Source of the DNA: Bacillota bacterium
Lineage (GTDB): Bacteria; Bacillota; Clostridia; Acetivibrionales; DSM-1351
Reading direction: 5' to 3'
Assembly (NCBI GenBank): GCA_023443515.1
Contig: JAEZUC010000122.1
Location: 1-64,000 of the forward strand
DNA: 64,000 nt
Every line of letters begins with the position of its first letter. Positions within the stretch are counted from its first letter, which is position 1. The notes beneath the pieces were generated by a model. That model saw nothing but the letters and a program-made list of their open reading frames with translations. It had not been told where the DNA came from and searched no databases. The position numbers and the translations under genes were made by a program. This document shows, piece after piece, positions 1 to 8,627 of the stretch.

Positions 1-135
1 ACAAAAAATGCTGCCCAGCGGCTAAAGATTGATGATAAAAAGGGTACTCTTCAAGTGGGCAAAGACGCAGATTGTGTCATTTGCGACGGTAGTATGAACA
101 TAGTAAATGTTATTGCCAAAGGGAAAATGTACTAA
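1..135 (+). CDS. nagA: N-acetylglucosamine-6-phosphate deacetylase, C-terminal fragment (5' truncated by window)
   Basis: Frame 1 is open from the first base to TAA at 133-135 and gives 44 residues. The motif GKDADCVICD followed by a short strand ending in AKGKMY is the usual C-terminal beta-sandwich strand of amidohydrolases, and the wording best fits NagA, which deacetylates GlcNAc-6-P in amino-sugar and cell-wall recycling. The metal-binding barrel lies outside the window, so another amidohydrolase (for example a dihydroorotase-like or adenine-deaminase-like enzyme) cannot be excluded. The reading frame itself is certain; the family is likely and the exact enzyme is inferred. Confidence 0.6.
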   Translation, partial: TKNAAQRLKIDDKKGTLQVGKDADCVICDGSMNIVNVIAKGKMY

Positions 136-225
136 AAAGGCTGAGTTAATACATTAAAATGCGTGGTACAATCATATAATTAACAGGTGGACATATTCCT
201 AATAGTTAATTGGAGGTTGATTGCA

Positions 226-1548
226 TTGACCAAGGATTTTCGCAAGATAATAATAGTATTTATCAGCTTGTTTGTATTATTTGCGGCAGCTGTAACAGTA
301 TCCGAAATAGTTAATTACAACCATATCATTAAAACATACCCCCAAAGCGGGCAAATAGCTGTACCCGACACTGTTCAGGTAACAATGCCGACACAGGCAG
401 CTTTTGATTTTCAGAAAAGCAAGGTAACAACATGGCTGATAAGACTTTTTCTCAGCTTTGCAGTGCCTGCTTTTTTTATATTTTCTAAGCTGTCTATCCA
501 CATTAGAAATTGGGCGACAGGGAGAGCCCGCCGCTGGATTTCAATAATTATTCTATATTTCATTGCATATTCGGTTATTGAAACACTTATTTATTTACCT
601 CTGGATGCATATACAGGCTTTTTCAGAATGCATCAGTACGGTCTGTCAAACCAGAACTTTTCCCAATGGCTAATAGATACAATCAAAAATTTTATTGTAA
701 ATACCATTTTAACCGGAGCAATTATTTGGGTTCCCTTTCTCATAATAAAAAAGTCTCCCAAGCGCTGGTGGTTATACATAGCATTAATATCAATTCCGTA
801 TTTGTTTATAGTATCGTATATGCAGCCTGTGGCAATTGACCCTATTTTCAATCAATATAAACCAATTGAAGACAGCCATCTGTCCATGAAAATCGAGGAT
901 TTGCTGCATAAAACACCAATAGGTGACTGCCAGGTCTATCAGGTGGATAAAAGCAAGGAAACAAACCAGATGAATGCCTATATGACCGGGGTGTTCAATA
1001 CAAAGAGAATTGTTCTGTGGGACACCACAATAAACTATCTTGATACAGATGAAGTATTAGGGGTTACTGCTCATGAAATGGGGCACTACCTTATGGGGCA
1101 TGTCTGGAAATCAATTGTTTTCGGGGGTTTGGGAAGTATCCTTATTCTATATCTGATTTATAGAATGCTGGGATTTATATTGAGGAAAACAAAAGGGAAA
1201 CTTGGCTTCAGCAAGGTATCGGACATAGCTGCCTTTCCTCTTATAATCCTTCTTATAAATCTGATGATGTTTTTTACTGCACCTATAACCAATGCATATT
1301 CACGCAGTATGGAGACTGAGGCAGACCGTTTTGAACTGGAGCTCACAAGGAACAATTTTGCTACCGCAACGGCAACAGTAAAGCTTCACCGGCAAAGTCT
1401 TACCATGCCTGAACCGGGGATTGTTTACATGCTTTGGACCTATGACCATCCTACTTTTAAATCCAGAGTAGACTTTGCAAACGATTATAGACCTTGGGAA
1501 AATGGGCAGCCGTTGAAATATCAGAAATTTATCAAAGAAGGAAAATAA
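226..1548 (+). CDS. M48 family membrane metalloprotease (Ste24/CAAX-protease-like)
   Basis: The 440-residue integral membrane zinc protease has an N-terminal membrane segment, further hydrophobic segments before and after the catalytic region, and the zinc motif HEMGH at residues 283-287. A downstream METEAD segment supplies the third ligand Glu, as in the M48 family. I place the start at TTG 226 because GGAGG at 212-216 lies 9 bases upstream; an in-frame GTG at 187 has no ribosome binding site. M48 enzymes cleave membrane or prenyl-like peptides and take part in membrane protein quality control; the substrate here is unknown. A small membrane protein gene follows 61 bases downstream and may be co-transcribed. 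Confidence 0.85.
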   Translation: MTKDFRKIIIVFISLFVLFAAAVTVSEIVNYNHIIKTYPQSGQIAVPDTVQVTMPTQAAFDFQKSKVTTWLIRLFLSFAVPAFFIFSKLSIHIRNWATGRARRWISIIILYFIAYSVIETLIYLPLDAYTGFFRMHQYGLSNQNFSQWLIDTIKNFIVNTILTGAIIWVPFLIIKKSPKRWWLYIALISIPYLFIVSYMQPVAIDPIFNQYKPIEDSHLSMKIEDLLHKTPIGDCQVYQVDKSKETNQMNAYMTGVFNTKRIVLWDTTINYLDTDEVLGVTAHEMGHYLMGHVWKSIVFGGLGSILILYLIYRMLGFILRKTKGKLGFSKVSDIAAFPLIILLINLMMFFTAPITNAYSRSMETEADRFELELTRNNFATATATVKLHRQSLTMPEPGIVYMLWTYDHPTFKSRVDFANDYRPWENGQPLKYQKFIKEGK

Positions 1549-1609
1549 CAGGTAATAGTAGAAGTAATACAAGGTTTTTGATTTTTACGTTTTGGAGGAA
1601 AAATAAATA

Positions 1610-1984
1610 ATGGAGATTTTAAAGGGACTTGGTATTTTAAATGCTTCTTTCTTGGTTCCGGTTATTGTAGTAGTACTAGTGCTGTTTATTATAGGAAAGG
1701 TGGCAAAAAAACTGCTGAAACTTGGCATACTTATTGCAGTCATAGCGATCGGAGCAGTAATCTACTTTAATCTTCCAAGCTTCACGGTAGACAACGGTAC
1801 GGCTACCTTAAAGCTCATGGGACAGGAGCATACAATAAGCGCAAAAACTGCAAAGCTTATTACAGAGGATAAGGACGGCAAGAAACAGACGGTGCTTGTT
1901 TCGGGAACAGAAAGGATTGTTCTCCCGTTCAGTAAAGATTTTGCAGAGAAATTCATAATGGAAAAGCTTAAAAACAGTAAATAA
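1610..1984 (+). CDS. Small membrane-anchored protein of unknown function
   Basis: The 124-residue protein has two closely spaced hydrophobic segments (about residues 12-28 and 36-52) followed by a soluble, Lys/Thr-rich domain of about 70 residues predicted to lie on one side of the membrane. GGAGG lies about 12 bases before the ATG. It sits directly behind the M48 protease gene and ahead of a clear terminator, so the two probably form one transcript. I do not recognise a family; topology is all the sequence shows. Confidence 0.7.
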   Translation: MEILKGLGILNASFLVPVIVVVLVLFIIGKVAKKLLKLGILIAVIAIGAVIYFNLPSFTVDNGTATLKLMGQEHTISAKTAKLITEDKDGKKQTVLVSGTERIVLPFSKDFAEKFIMEKLKNSK

Positions 1985-1998
1985 TTGTGCTTAAACTT

Positions 1999-2043
1999 AA
2001 AAAGGTATTTTATATCATGTGGATATAAAGTACCTTTTTGTTA
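1999..2043 (+). terminator. Rho-independent terminator
   Basis: An imperfect inverted repeat (aaaaaggtattttatatc / ggatataaagtacctttttg) forms a stem of about 17 bp with a small loop and ends in a T run. It closes the M48 protease and small membrane protein unit. Confidence 0.75.
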
Positions 2044-2186
2044 TATATGGAGTTAAAGAAATTTGTGCTGATTTCATGATATTGTATATATAAATAATTT
2101 GAATATATGGTATTTATTGACAATAATTTAGGCAATTGATAAACTACAGAAAGTACGGTTAATTGACCAATGAAGGGAGGGGTATA

Positions 2187-2219
2187 CTGTACTGCTGATA
2201 ACAGCCGGACTGTACTGCT
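2187..2219 (+). repeat. Direct repeat ctgtactgct in the leader of the PPC-like protein gene
   Basis: Ten bases, ctgtactgct, occur at 2187-2196 and again at 2210-2219, 23 bases apart (about two helical turns), with a 4-bp hairpin (gctgataacagc) between them. Downstream are two small hairpins (tttgctaagcaaa, aaagggattttccttt). The 2044-2311 gap has no other gene. It could be a regulator-binding site or leader element; it does not match any riboswitch consensus I know. Confidence 0.35.
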
Positions 2220-2311
2220 TTTTTAGAGTATATATTTGCTAAGCAAAGGGATTTTCCTTTATAACTATCAAGATATTGCGGACGACTAACTATACAACAA
2301 GGAGAGGTTTT

Positions 2312-3781
2312 ATGAGATTTAACAAAAAGAAATTGTTATCATATCTGATGGTAGCTTCAATGTCTTTTGCTTTTATTTGTCCAATGAATGTACTTGCAGC
2401 AGAAAAAACAGATACAAAAATGCGAGTTGAGTATGCACCAAATAAAGAGATAAAGACACAGCAAGCTGTGCAGGTGACAAATTTGGTCTCTGCTAAAAAA
2501 ACAGAGAAAACAAAAAAGTTGGAGAAAAAAGTTGATATCTCTAGTGTCAAAAAGGGACACCTTAAGAATGAGACAGAGACAGCGAAAGTGGCAGCTGCTG
2601 AATCAGTTGTAACTGCACAAACAACTGTAGTAGCAGGAACGGTAAGTGGTTATTTAACTGCTACTAGTGATGCAGAGTTATATTCTTTAAATTTGCAGCC
2701 CGGAATATACCTTCAAGCGCAGTTGACAACTCCTGCAAATCCGGATTTGGATTATGATTTATATTTGCTGGATTCACAAGGAAATATTCTGTTAGGCTCA
2801 GAGTATTTTACACAGATTAACGGAACCAACGGAACATTGCCGGAGGCGCTTGGATATATAACATCAGGTGATGCAACAGCTACATATTATTTATATGTTC
2901 ATTCATCAAACGGCGGAAGTGTAAGCGAAGCATTTACATTAGATTATTCTGTAAGCAGTGCTTGCGATAGCTTTGAAATTGATGAGCAAGCAAGTCAGGC
3001 TTTGGCTTTTACATATGGAACGGGCGGAGCATATGTCAACGCAAGAAACTTAAGTTCACCAATAGATAACGATTGGTATGTTATTACAGTTCCAAGCAGC
3101 AGAATATATGACAAATTGCAGATTACAGCAACAACTCCGTCTGCTAACACCTGTTCAGTCCAGGTATATCGGAATGCTGCATCAGCAGGTTTTGCAATGC
3201 AGGCAGTGTCTCCAAATGGAAGTAATTATTCGGTTGGTGCCGGAACATATTACATAAGAGTCAGCAATGCAAAAACCATGGCAGAATATAATGATACCGA
3301 TATTCAGAACTATACATTGACAGTAGCTCCGATATTAAGAGCAGACACTATTACAATTACGGATTTAAACGGAACAGAAGGTTTGAATAATGTAGTTAAT
3401 TATCCGGGTTATGGAGCTCACTTCAGAACAGGCACAGGAACATTGACAGTTTCCGGGTATGCTACAGTAAAGGATCCTACTACAAATGTTACTTATGCAG
3501 TTGCAGGAGTAGGAGTGACAGGAATGTACTATAATCCGTACTGGGATAGTAATAACACACCTTCAAATGCTATCAGAACCGGTACTGGTATAACTGATTC
3601 TTCAGGCAGATTTGACATTTCAATTGGTTTGCCTTCGGGAGTTGGTGGGGAAATGTACGTTTCAACCAGGTCCTACCATTATTTCGATGTATGCGGTGTT
3701 CAGGCATATTTGAGTGACAATACAAATGTAAGAGATGAGGAAACTATTTTCCACCTTGCATATACAATTTATCATGGCTAG
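2312..3781 (+). CDS. Secreted protein with PPC-like beta-sandwich domains
   Basis: The 489-residue exported protein has a signal peptide at residues 1-30 (KKK then a hydrophobic core ending near LAA) and a charged Lys/Thr/Glu linker to about residue 105. Two PPC-like (bacterial pre-peptidase C-terminal) sandwiches follow, recognisable from LYSLNLQPG...DYDLYLLD...YYLYVHSS and DNDWYVITVP...YYIRVS. A C-terminal Ig-like or carboxypeptidase-regulatory-like domain (about residues 345-489) ends the protein. There is no peptidase domain, no dockerin and no sortase or S-layer motif. The start is the ATG after AAGGAGAGG. It stands alone between two terminators. A role in surface binding is inference. 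Confidence 0.7.
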   Translation: MRFNKKKLLSYLMVASMSFAFICPMNVLAAEKTDTKMRVEYAPNKEIKTQQAVQVTNLVSAKKTEKTKKLEKKVDISSVKKGHLKNETETAKVAAAESVVTAQTTVVAGTVSGYLTATSDAELYSLNLQPGIYLQAQLTTPANPDLDYDLYLLDSQGNILLGSEYFTQINGTNGTLPEALGYITSGDATATYYLYVHSSNGGSVSEAFTLDYSVSSACDSFEIDEQASQALAFTYGTGGAYVNARNLSSPIDNDWYVITVPSSRIYDKLQITATTPSANTCSVQVYRNAASAGFAMQAVSPNGSNYSVGAGTYYIRVSNAKTMAEYNDTDIQNYTLTVAPILRADTITITDLNGTEGLNNVVNYPGYGAHFRTGTGTLTVSGYATVKDPTTNVTYAVAGVGVTGMYYNPYWDSNNTPSNAIRTGTGITDSSGRFDISIGLPSGVGGEMYVSTRSYHYFDVCGVQAYLSDNTNVRDEETIFHLAYTIYHG

Positions 3782-3885
3782 TCTGAAATATAAGAATCCA
3801 TAGTGAGTTCGATATAAGTTAATAATGGAAATCAGCAAATAATATGTAAAAAGCAGAACATTTAACGCTGAAACAGCATTTAAAG

Positions 3886-3935
3886 AGAGTGTGGCTAAAC
3901 TACTTAAGAAATAGTTTAGCCACACTCTTCTTTTT
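3886..3935 (+). terminator. Strong Rho-independent terminator
   Basis: A perfect 16-bp inverted repeat (agagtgtggctaaact / agtttagccacactct) with an 11-base loop is followed by a T-rich tract. It closes the secreted PPC-like protein gene 105 bases upstream. Confidence 0.88.
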
Positions 3936-4058
3936 GTTCTTATTTCTAAATAAGGATCAAGATTTTTACATATGCTTTAGTTAATGGTAAAATTACCTAT
4001 AATATTAATAATATAACAATTTAGTTAGTAAGAAGATTTATAAGAAAGGAAAATAATT

Positions 4059-4376
4059 ATGAAATTCATATTTATAATTGCCGGGGGTGTCTTTTTATTA
4101 GTATTCATACATTCAATAATTAAAGTTTACTTTTTTGAAGAGAAATGGGAGACAATAACTTTTTCTAATGGATTAGATAATAAAAATATATTAGAAATAT
4201 ACTCCTACTTAAGGTCAGAAGGTATAAAATGTATTATTATAAACTTGGGTAACTCTTCATCAAAAGGTTTAATAAATACTAGAAATATTGTTCCCCAAAG
4301 ACTTGACGTTCATATAAAACATGTACATAAAGCGCGTAAGCTAATTTTAAAAAGATACGGAACTAGTGTCCATTAA
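4059..4376 (+). CDS. Small protein with N-terminal membrane segment; possible DUF2007-like domain
   Basis: The 105-residue protein has one membrane helix at about residues 3-22, then a cytosolic domain with the pattern NILEIYSYLRSEGIKC...RLDVHIKHVHKARKLI. This resembles the DUF2007 (PII-related putative signalling) fold, where an EAEMIKGLLEAEGI-type helix precedes a short strand. The match is weak and inferred. GAAAGGAAA precedes the ATG. It is monocistronic between a terminator and the pflB promoter region. Confidence 0.55.
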   Translation: MKFIFIIAGGVFLLVFIHSIIKVYFFEEKWETITFSNGLDNKNILEIYSYLRSEGIKCIIINLGNSSSKGLINTRNIVPQRLDVHIKHVHKARKLILKRYGTSVH

Positions 4377-4436
4377 ATGTTCTGTCATGATATATAAACC
4401 TGCTATATACCGTGCTATAAATTCCCAGTAAATTTG

Positions 4437-4466
4437 TTGGTTTTCACTTCTTTTTTTGGGTATAAA
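4437..4466 (+). promoter_or_regulatory. Candidate sigma-A promoter of pflB
   Basis: TTGGTT at 4437-4442 and TATAAA at 4461-4466 are separated by 18 bases and lie about 35 bases before the pflB start. The -35 box is weak. A half-site resembling a Rex operator (attaacacaa) lies just downstream, but the second half is missing. Confidence 0.4.
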
Positions 4467-4499
4467 TATATTAACACAATTTAAAAAGAGGTGTTTACA

Positions 4500-6728
4500 A
4501 TGGATGCATGGAGATATTTCAAAAACGGCAATTGGTCCGAGGAAATAGATGTAAGAGATTTTATAATTAATAATTATACACCATATGAGGGAGACGATTC
4601 CTTTCTAAAGGGTCCAACGGAAAGGACACAAAAACTCTGGGAAAAAGTGAGTAGCAAACTGGAGGAAGAGAGGAAGAATGGTGGAGTCCTTGATGTCGAT
4701 ACCAAAATAATATCAACAATGACTTCTCATGACCCGGGATATATAGATAAAGAACTGGAGAAAATTGTAGGCTTGCAGACTGACCAACCTTTGAAAAGGG
4801 GTATAATGCCATTCGGAGGTATCAGAATGGTGGTAAAGGGTGGAGAAGCTTATGGCAAAAAGATTGACGAAAGCGTTGTAAAGCTTTTTACTGAATACAG
4901 AAAAACTCATAATGACGGTGTTTATGATGTATATACTCCTGAAATGATGAGAGCAAAAAAAGCAGGTATTATAACAGGGTTGCCTGATGCATACGGTAGA
5001 GGAAGAATCATCGGGGATTACAGAAGGGTTGCATTGTACGGAGTTGACAGACTCATTGAGGATAAGCAAAAGCAGCTTTCAAGTCTTGAAATGGACTATA
5101 TGGACAGTGAGACCATTCAGGAAAGGGAGGAAACAAAAAGCCAGATAAAAGCCCTTGAGTACTTAAAACAAATGGCTCAAATGTATGGCTTTGACATTTC
5201 GAGGCCTGCAGAAACCGCACAGGAAGCATTCCAATGGCTGTATTTCGGTTTCCTGGGAGCAATAAAGGAGCAGAACGGTGCGGCAATGAGCCTAGGCAGA
5301 GTTTCAACATTCCTTGATATTTATGTAGAGAGGGATATCAAAGAGGGTACACTGACTGAGGAGGAAGCACAGGAACTTGTTGACCACTTTGTTATAAAAC
5401 TTAGACTAGTAAGATTTCTGAGGACTCCTGAGTACGAAAAATTGTTTTCAGGTGACCCTACATGGGTAACAGAGAGTATCGGAGGTATGGGCCTTGACGG
5501 ACGTACACTGGTAACCAAGAATTCCTTTAGAATGCTTCATACGTTGTTTAACCTGGGGCATGCACCTGAGCCTAATTTGACGGTGCTATGGTCGGTACAC
5601 CTTCCTGACGGCTTTAAAAAATACTGCTCCTATGTTTCTATTCATACAAGCTCCATTCAATATGAGAGTGATGACATAATGAGGTATTATTGGGGTGATG
5701 ATTATGGCATAGCATGCTGTGTTTCCGCTATGAGAATAGGAAAACAGATGCAGTTCTTCGGTGCCCGCTGTAATATGGCAAAAGCTTTGTTGTATGCAAT
5801 TAACGGTGGACGTGATGAAAAATCAGGTGTTCAGGTAGGGCCAATTATGCGAGCAGTTGAGACTGAATATCTTGATTATGATGATGTAATGAAAAGGTTT
5901 GATGCAGTCCTTACATGGGTTGCAAGGCTTTACATCAACACTCTTAATATTATACACTATATGCACGACAAGTACGCTTATGAAAGACTGCAGATGGCCT
6001 TGCATGACAAGGATATTTTAAGAACCATGGCTTGTGGAATAGCTGGATTATCAGTAGTTGCAGATTCCCTGAGTGCTATCAAGTATGCAAAAGTCAGAGT
6101 AATAAGAAATGAAGAAGGACTTGCTACCGACTATGATATAGAAGGCGATTACCCGAAATTTGGAAACAATGACAACCGTGTGGACAATATAGCAGTAATG
6201 CTGGTTAAACGGTTTATGGAAAAGTTGGAGAAACAGAGGACTTACAGACATTCTGTTCCTACTCTTTCAGTACTCACTATTACATCAAATGTTGTATACG
6301 GAGCGAAGACAGGCAATACACCTGACGGAAGAAAAGCAGGAGAACCTTTCGGACCCGGTGCGAACCCAATGCACGGAAGGGACTTGAACGGAGCACTTGC
6401 AGTTCTTCAATCCATATCAAAACTGCCTTATCAGTTTGCTCAGGACGGTATATCCTATACATTTTCCATAATTCCAAAAGCACTTGGAAGAGAGGAAGAT
6501 ACAAGAATAAGCAACCTTGCGTCACTGCTGGATTCTTACTTTAAGGAAGGCGGACATCACATCAATATAAATGTGTTTGAAAGGGAGATGCTGATGGATG
6601 CAATGGAGCATCCTGAAAAGTATCCACAGCTTACAATCCGGGTATCCGGGTATGCGGTAAACTTTATAAAATTGACAAGAGAACAGCAACTTGATGTAAT
6701 TAACAGAACTATACACGAAAACGTATAG
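4500..6728 (+). CDS. pflB: Formate C-acetyltransferase (pyruvate formate-lyase)
   Basis: The 742-residue glycyl radical enzyme converts pyruvate and CoA to acetyl-CoA and formate in fermentation. The paired active-site cysteines are C406-C407 (IACCVSAM) and the radical glycine is G717 in RVSGYAV, 26 residues from the end, as expected for PFL. Length matches the family. I choose ATG 4500, 7-8 bases after AAAAGAGG; the in-frame GTG at 4491 overlaps that site. The activating enzyme gene lies 111 bases downstream on the same strand. The acetyl-CoA product can feed the citrate synthase encoded at 24.6 kb. Confidence 0.97.
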   Translation: MDAWRYFKNGNWSEEIDVRDFIINNYTPYEGDDSFLKGPTERTQKLWEKVSSKLEEERKNGGVLDVDTKIISTMTSHDPGYIDKELEKIVGLQTDQPLKRGIMPFGGIRMVVKGGEAYGKKIDESVVKLFTEYRKTHNDGVYDVYTPEMMRAKKAGIITGLPDAYGRGRIIGDYRRVALYGVDRLIEDKQKQLSSLEMDYMDSETIQEREETKSQIKALEYLKQMAQMYGFDISRPAETAQEAFQWLYFGFLGAIKEQNGAAMSLGRVSTFLDIYVERDIKEGTLTEEEAQELVDHFVIKLRLVRFLRTPEYEKLFSGDPTWVTESIGGMGLDGRTLVTKNSFRMLHTLFNLGHAPEPNLTVLWSVHLPDGFKKYCSYVSIHTSSIQYESDDIMRYYWGDDYGIACCVSAMRIGKQMQFFGARCNMAKALLYAINGGRDEKSGVQVGPIMRAVETEYLDYDDVMKRFDAVLTWVARLYINTLNIIHYMHDKYAYERLQMALHDKDILRTMACGIAGLSVVADSLSAIKYAKVRVIRNEEGLATDYDIEGDYPKFGNNDNRVDNIAVMLVKRFMEKLEKQRTYRHSVPTLSVLTITSNVVYGAKTGNTPDGRKAGEPFGPGANPMHGRDLNGALAVLQSISKLPYQFAQDGISYTFSIIPKALGREEDTRISNLASLLDSYFKEGGHHININVFEREMLMDAMEHPEKYPQLTIRVSGYAVNFIKLTREQQLDVINRTIHENV

Positions 6729-6839
6729 GCGTAAGCCGGACAGGTTCCGAGGGATAATAGTGCAAAAGCAATTTCCCCGGAATCTTCTACCGGATTTTAT
6801 TTTTATGCGTGTGTTGCAAGTTAGAAGGAGGTAATTCTG

Positions 6840-7562
6840 GTGGAAATCAAAGGAAGAGTACACTCATTTGAAACCTTTGGGACTGTGGATGGCCCCGGGA
6901 TTAGATTTATAGTATTTCTCAAGGGTTGCCCCCTGCGGTGCAAGTACTGCCACAATCGGGACGCATGGAGCTCCGAGGGAGCGAAGCTGTACACCCCTCA
7001 GGAGGTAATAGAAGAAATCCTGAAGTACAGAAACTTTATAGAAGCTTCAAATGGAGGAATAACAGTCAGCGGTGGAGAGCCATTAATACAGCATGAGTTC
7101 GTAAAGGAACTGTTCAAATTGTGCCGTGAAGCAGGGATACATACTGCTGTGGACACTTCGGGTTACGTCAATGTTGAAGATGTCAAGGAAACACTTGAGT
7201 ATACAGACCTTGTACTTCTGGACTTAAAACAGGCAAACGCAAAGAAGCATTTGGAATTGACAGGTGTGGAAAATGAACGTATAAAGCTTTTTACAAGCTA
7301 TCTTGGCGAAATTGGAAAACCTGTCTGGGTAAGATATGTCCTTGTACCGGGACACACTGATGATGAAGAGGATTTGCTGGCAGCATACAATTATTTAAAG
7401 GGATTTAAAAATATAGAGAAAATAGAGGTTCTTCCGTACCACTCTATGGGAAAGGTCAAATGGGAGAAGCTAAACGTGGAATACCCTCTGGAGGGGGTGC
7501 CTTCCCCTTCTCAGGAGGAAGTGGACAGAGCAAAAAACATTCTGACCACAGGAAAACCGTAG
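6840..7562 (+). CDS. pflA: Pyruvate formate-lyase activating enzyme (radical SAM)
   Basis: The 240-residue radical SAM protein installs the glycyl radical on PflB by hydrogen abstraction through a 5'-deoxyadenosyl radical. The CxxxCxxC cluster motif is CPLRCKYC at about residues 30-37; GGEPL is the SAM-binding motif that follows. The start is GTG 6840, 8 bases after AGAAGGAGG. There are no extra ferredoxin-like cysteine motifs, so it is of the PflA rather than the glycerol-dehydratase-activase type. The stop codon lies within a bidirectional terminator shared with the convergent gene. Confidence 0.95.
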   Translation: MEIKGRVHSFETFGTVDGPGIRFIVFLKGCPLRCKYCHNRDAWSSEGAKLYTPQEVIEEILKYRNFIEASNGGITVSGGEPLIQHEFVKELFKLCREAGIHTAVDTSGYVNVEDVKETLEYTDLVLLDLKQANAKKHLELTGVENERIKLFTSYLGEIGKPVWVRYVLVPGHTDDEEDLLAAYNYLKGFKNIEKIEVLPYHSMGKVKWEKLNVEYPLEGVPSPSQEEVDRAKNILTTGKP

Positions 7563-7590
7563 AAATTTACATCTGCTTTCTAACGGTTTT
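7553..7590. terminator. Bidirectional terminator spanning two convergent stop codons
   Basis: Arms aaaaccgt-agaaa (7553-7565) and tttctaacggtttt (7577-7590) pair with one bulged base, leaving an 11-base loop. The A- and T-runs at the stem ends supply T tracts in both directions. It covers the end of pflA and the last codons of the minus-strand small gene. Confidence 0.65.
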
Positions 7591-7749
7591 ATATTCATCA
7601 TTAAATTGAAAGTATGGACAGCTGTTAAAGGATTTTGTCATAAATCTCAGCATTTCATCCTCGTCCAGATTTACCTGACAGTAATAAGAACTGTATTCTT
7701 CATCGTATAGGTAATTGATACAGCAGTCGCAGTTTGATTTAGTCTTCAT
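7567..7749 (-). CDS. Small Cys-rich protein, DUF6472-like
   Basis: The 60-residue acidic protein has Cys at CDCC, YYC and CPYF positions. The pattern NCDCCINYLYDEEY...VNLDEDEM...CPYFQFNDEYKTVRKQM is very typical of the short clostridial family I know as DUF6472. Four to five cysteines suggest metal binding, but no function is known. I choose ATG 7749, eight bases after AAGGAGGG; TTG 7755 overlaps that site. It is convergent with pflA, with only four bases between the stops. Confidence 0.75.
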   Translation of the reverse strand: MKTKSNCDCCINYLYDEEYSSYYCQVNLDEDEMLRFMTKSFNSCPYFQFNDEYKTVRKQM

Positions 7750-7791
7750 CAGCAAAACCCTCCTTTAAAATACAATTTATTCTTCCATTAG

Positions 7792-7830
7792 AAAATGTCT
7801 CATGATTTAAAATCATTGAGGCATTTTTTT
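7792..7830 (+). terminator. Terminator-like hairpin on the plus strand
   Basis: Inverted repeat aaaatgtctcatgattt / aaatcattgaggcatttt is followed by seven T. No plus-strand gene ends immediately before it, so it probably stops read-through from pflA across the antisense of the small Cys-rich gene and insulates the gene at 8044. Confidence 0.6.
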
Positions 7831-8043
7831 ATACCATATATTAAATAGCACAATATTGTCAAGACGGGGTGGTAGAATACACATAAGTTCAGACATATAT
7901 TAAATCTAGGTTACATTATACAGAATTAAATTGTAAATTACTTACAAAAGTGTAAAATTAACATTAGAGTGCTATAACAAAAAAGACGATAATATAAAGT
8001 ATAATTATATTGAATTACATACAGTTAAAGAAAGGGTGATATT

Positions 8044-8622
8044 TTGGAAAGCATTATGAGTAATTACAAGAAAAAGAACCTGATTTTAATTATAACTATA
8101 ATTATTCTTGTGGGTTTAATTACAACTTTGTTTTTATTTATTCGGCCTTTTTTTGCCTCGGATTCAAGCTTGGAGTCCTATGTTGAAAGGGTAGAACATA
8201 ATAAAATAAGTAACTTCAAAGTAATTAAGTCTTTAGCCTATGATGGCATGAGAATAGTACTGTATAATTATTCTCATGATAAAACCGATGAGAAATATAT
8301 GGGAATTACAATTTCAAAAGCTACTTTCATTAAAGGTCTATATAAAAATGTATCTTGTGCATCAAGCAATAAAAATTTTGGTGCAGTAGCTTACTCCGAT
8401 AAGGGTGAGCCAATGGTAATTGCTTATGGATATAATCCCGATAAAATAGCTAAAACGTTTACGCTAAAAGATAGTAATAAAAGTCACGATATTGATATCT
8501 CTGAAAATGAATATTTTATTAGTAAATTTTCTGGTATAAAATTAAATCTAGAAAATTGTGAATTCAAATTTTATGATCAGAATAAAAAAGATATTTCAAG
8601 TACCTTTATTAAAAGGAATTAA
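8044..8622 (+). CDS. Membrane-anchored protein of unknown function
   Basis: The 192-residue protein has one N-terminal membrane helix (about residues 13-35, after a KKK stretch) and an extracytoplasmic domain rich in beta-strand patterns. The TTG at 8044 follows AAAGGGTG by 5 bases and is preferred; ATG 8056 would be 17 bases away. The gene is followed after 5 bases by a lipoprotein gene, so both are likely one unit acting at the envelope. No family is recognised. Codon use is AT-rich, richer than the downstream glucan synthase. Confidence 0.65.
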   Translation: MESIMSNYKKKNLILIITIIILVGLITTLFLFIRPFFASDSSLESYVERVEHNKISNFKVIKSLAYDGMRIVLYNYSHDKTDEKYMGITISKATFIKGLYKNVSCASSNKNFGAVAYSDKGEPMVIAYGYNPDKIAKTFTLKDSNKSHDIDISENEYFISKFSGIKLNLENCEFKFYDQNKKDISSTFIKRN

Positions 8623-8627
8623 TTACA

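Noticed and set aside
4443..4499. Rex operator before pflB
   Set aside because: Only one half-site (attaacacaa) is present; the inverted second half expected for TTGTTAANNNNTTAACAA is missing.
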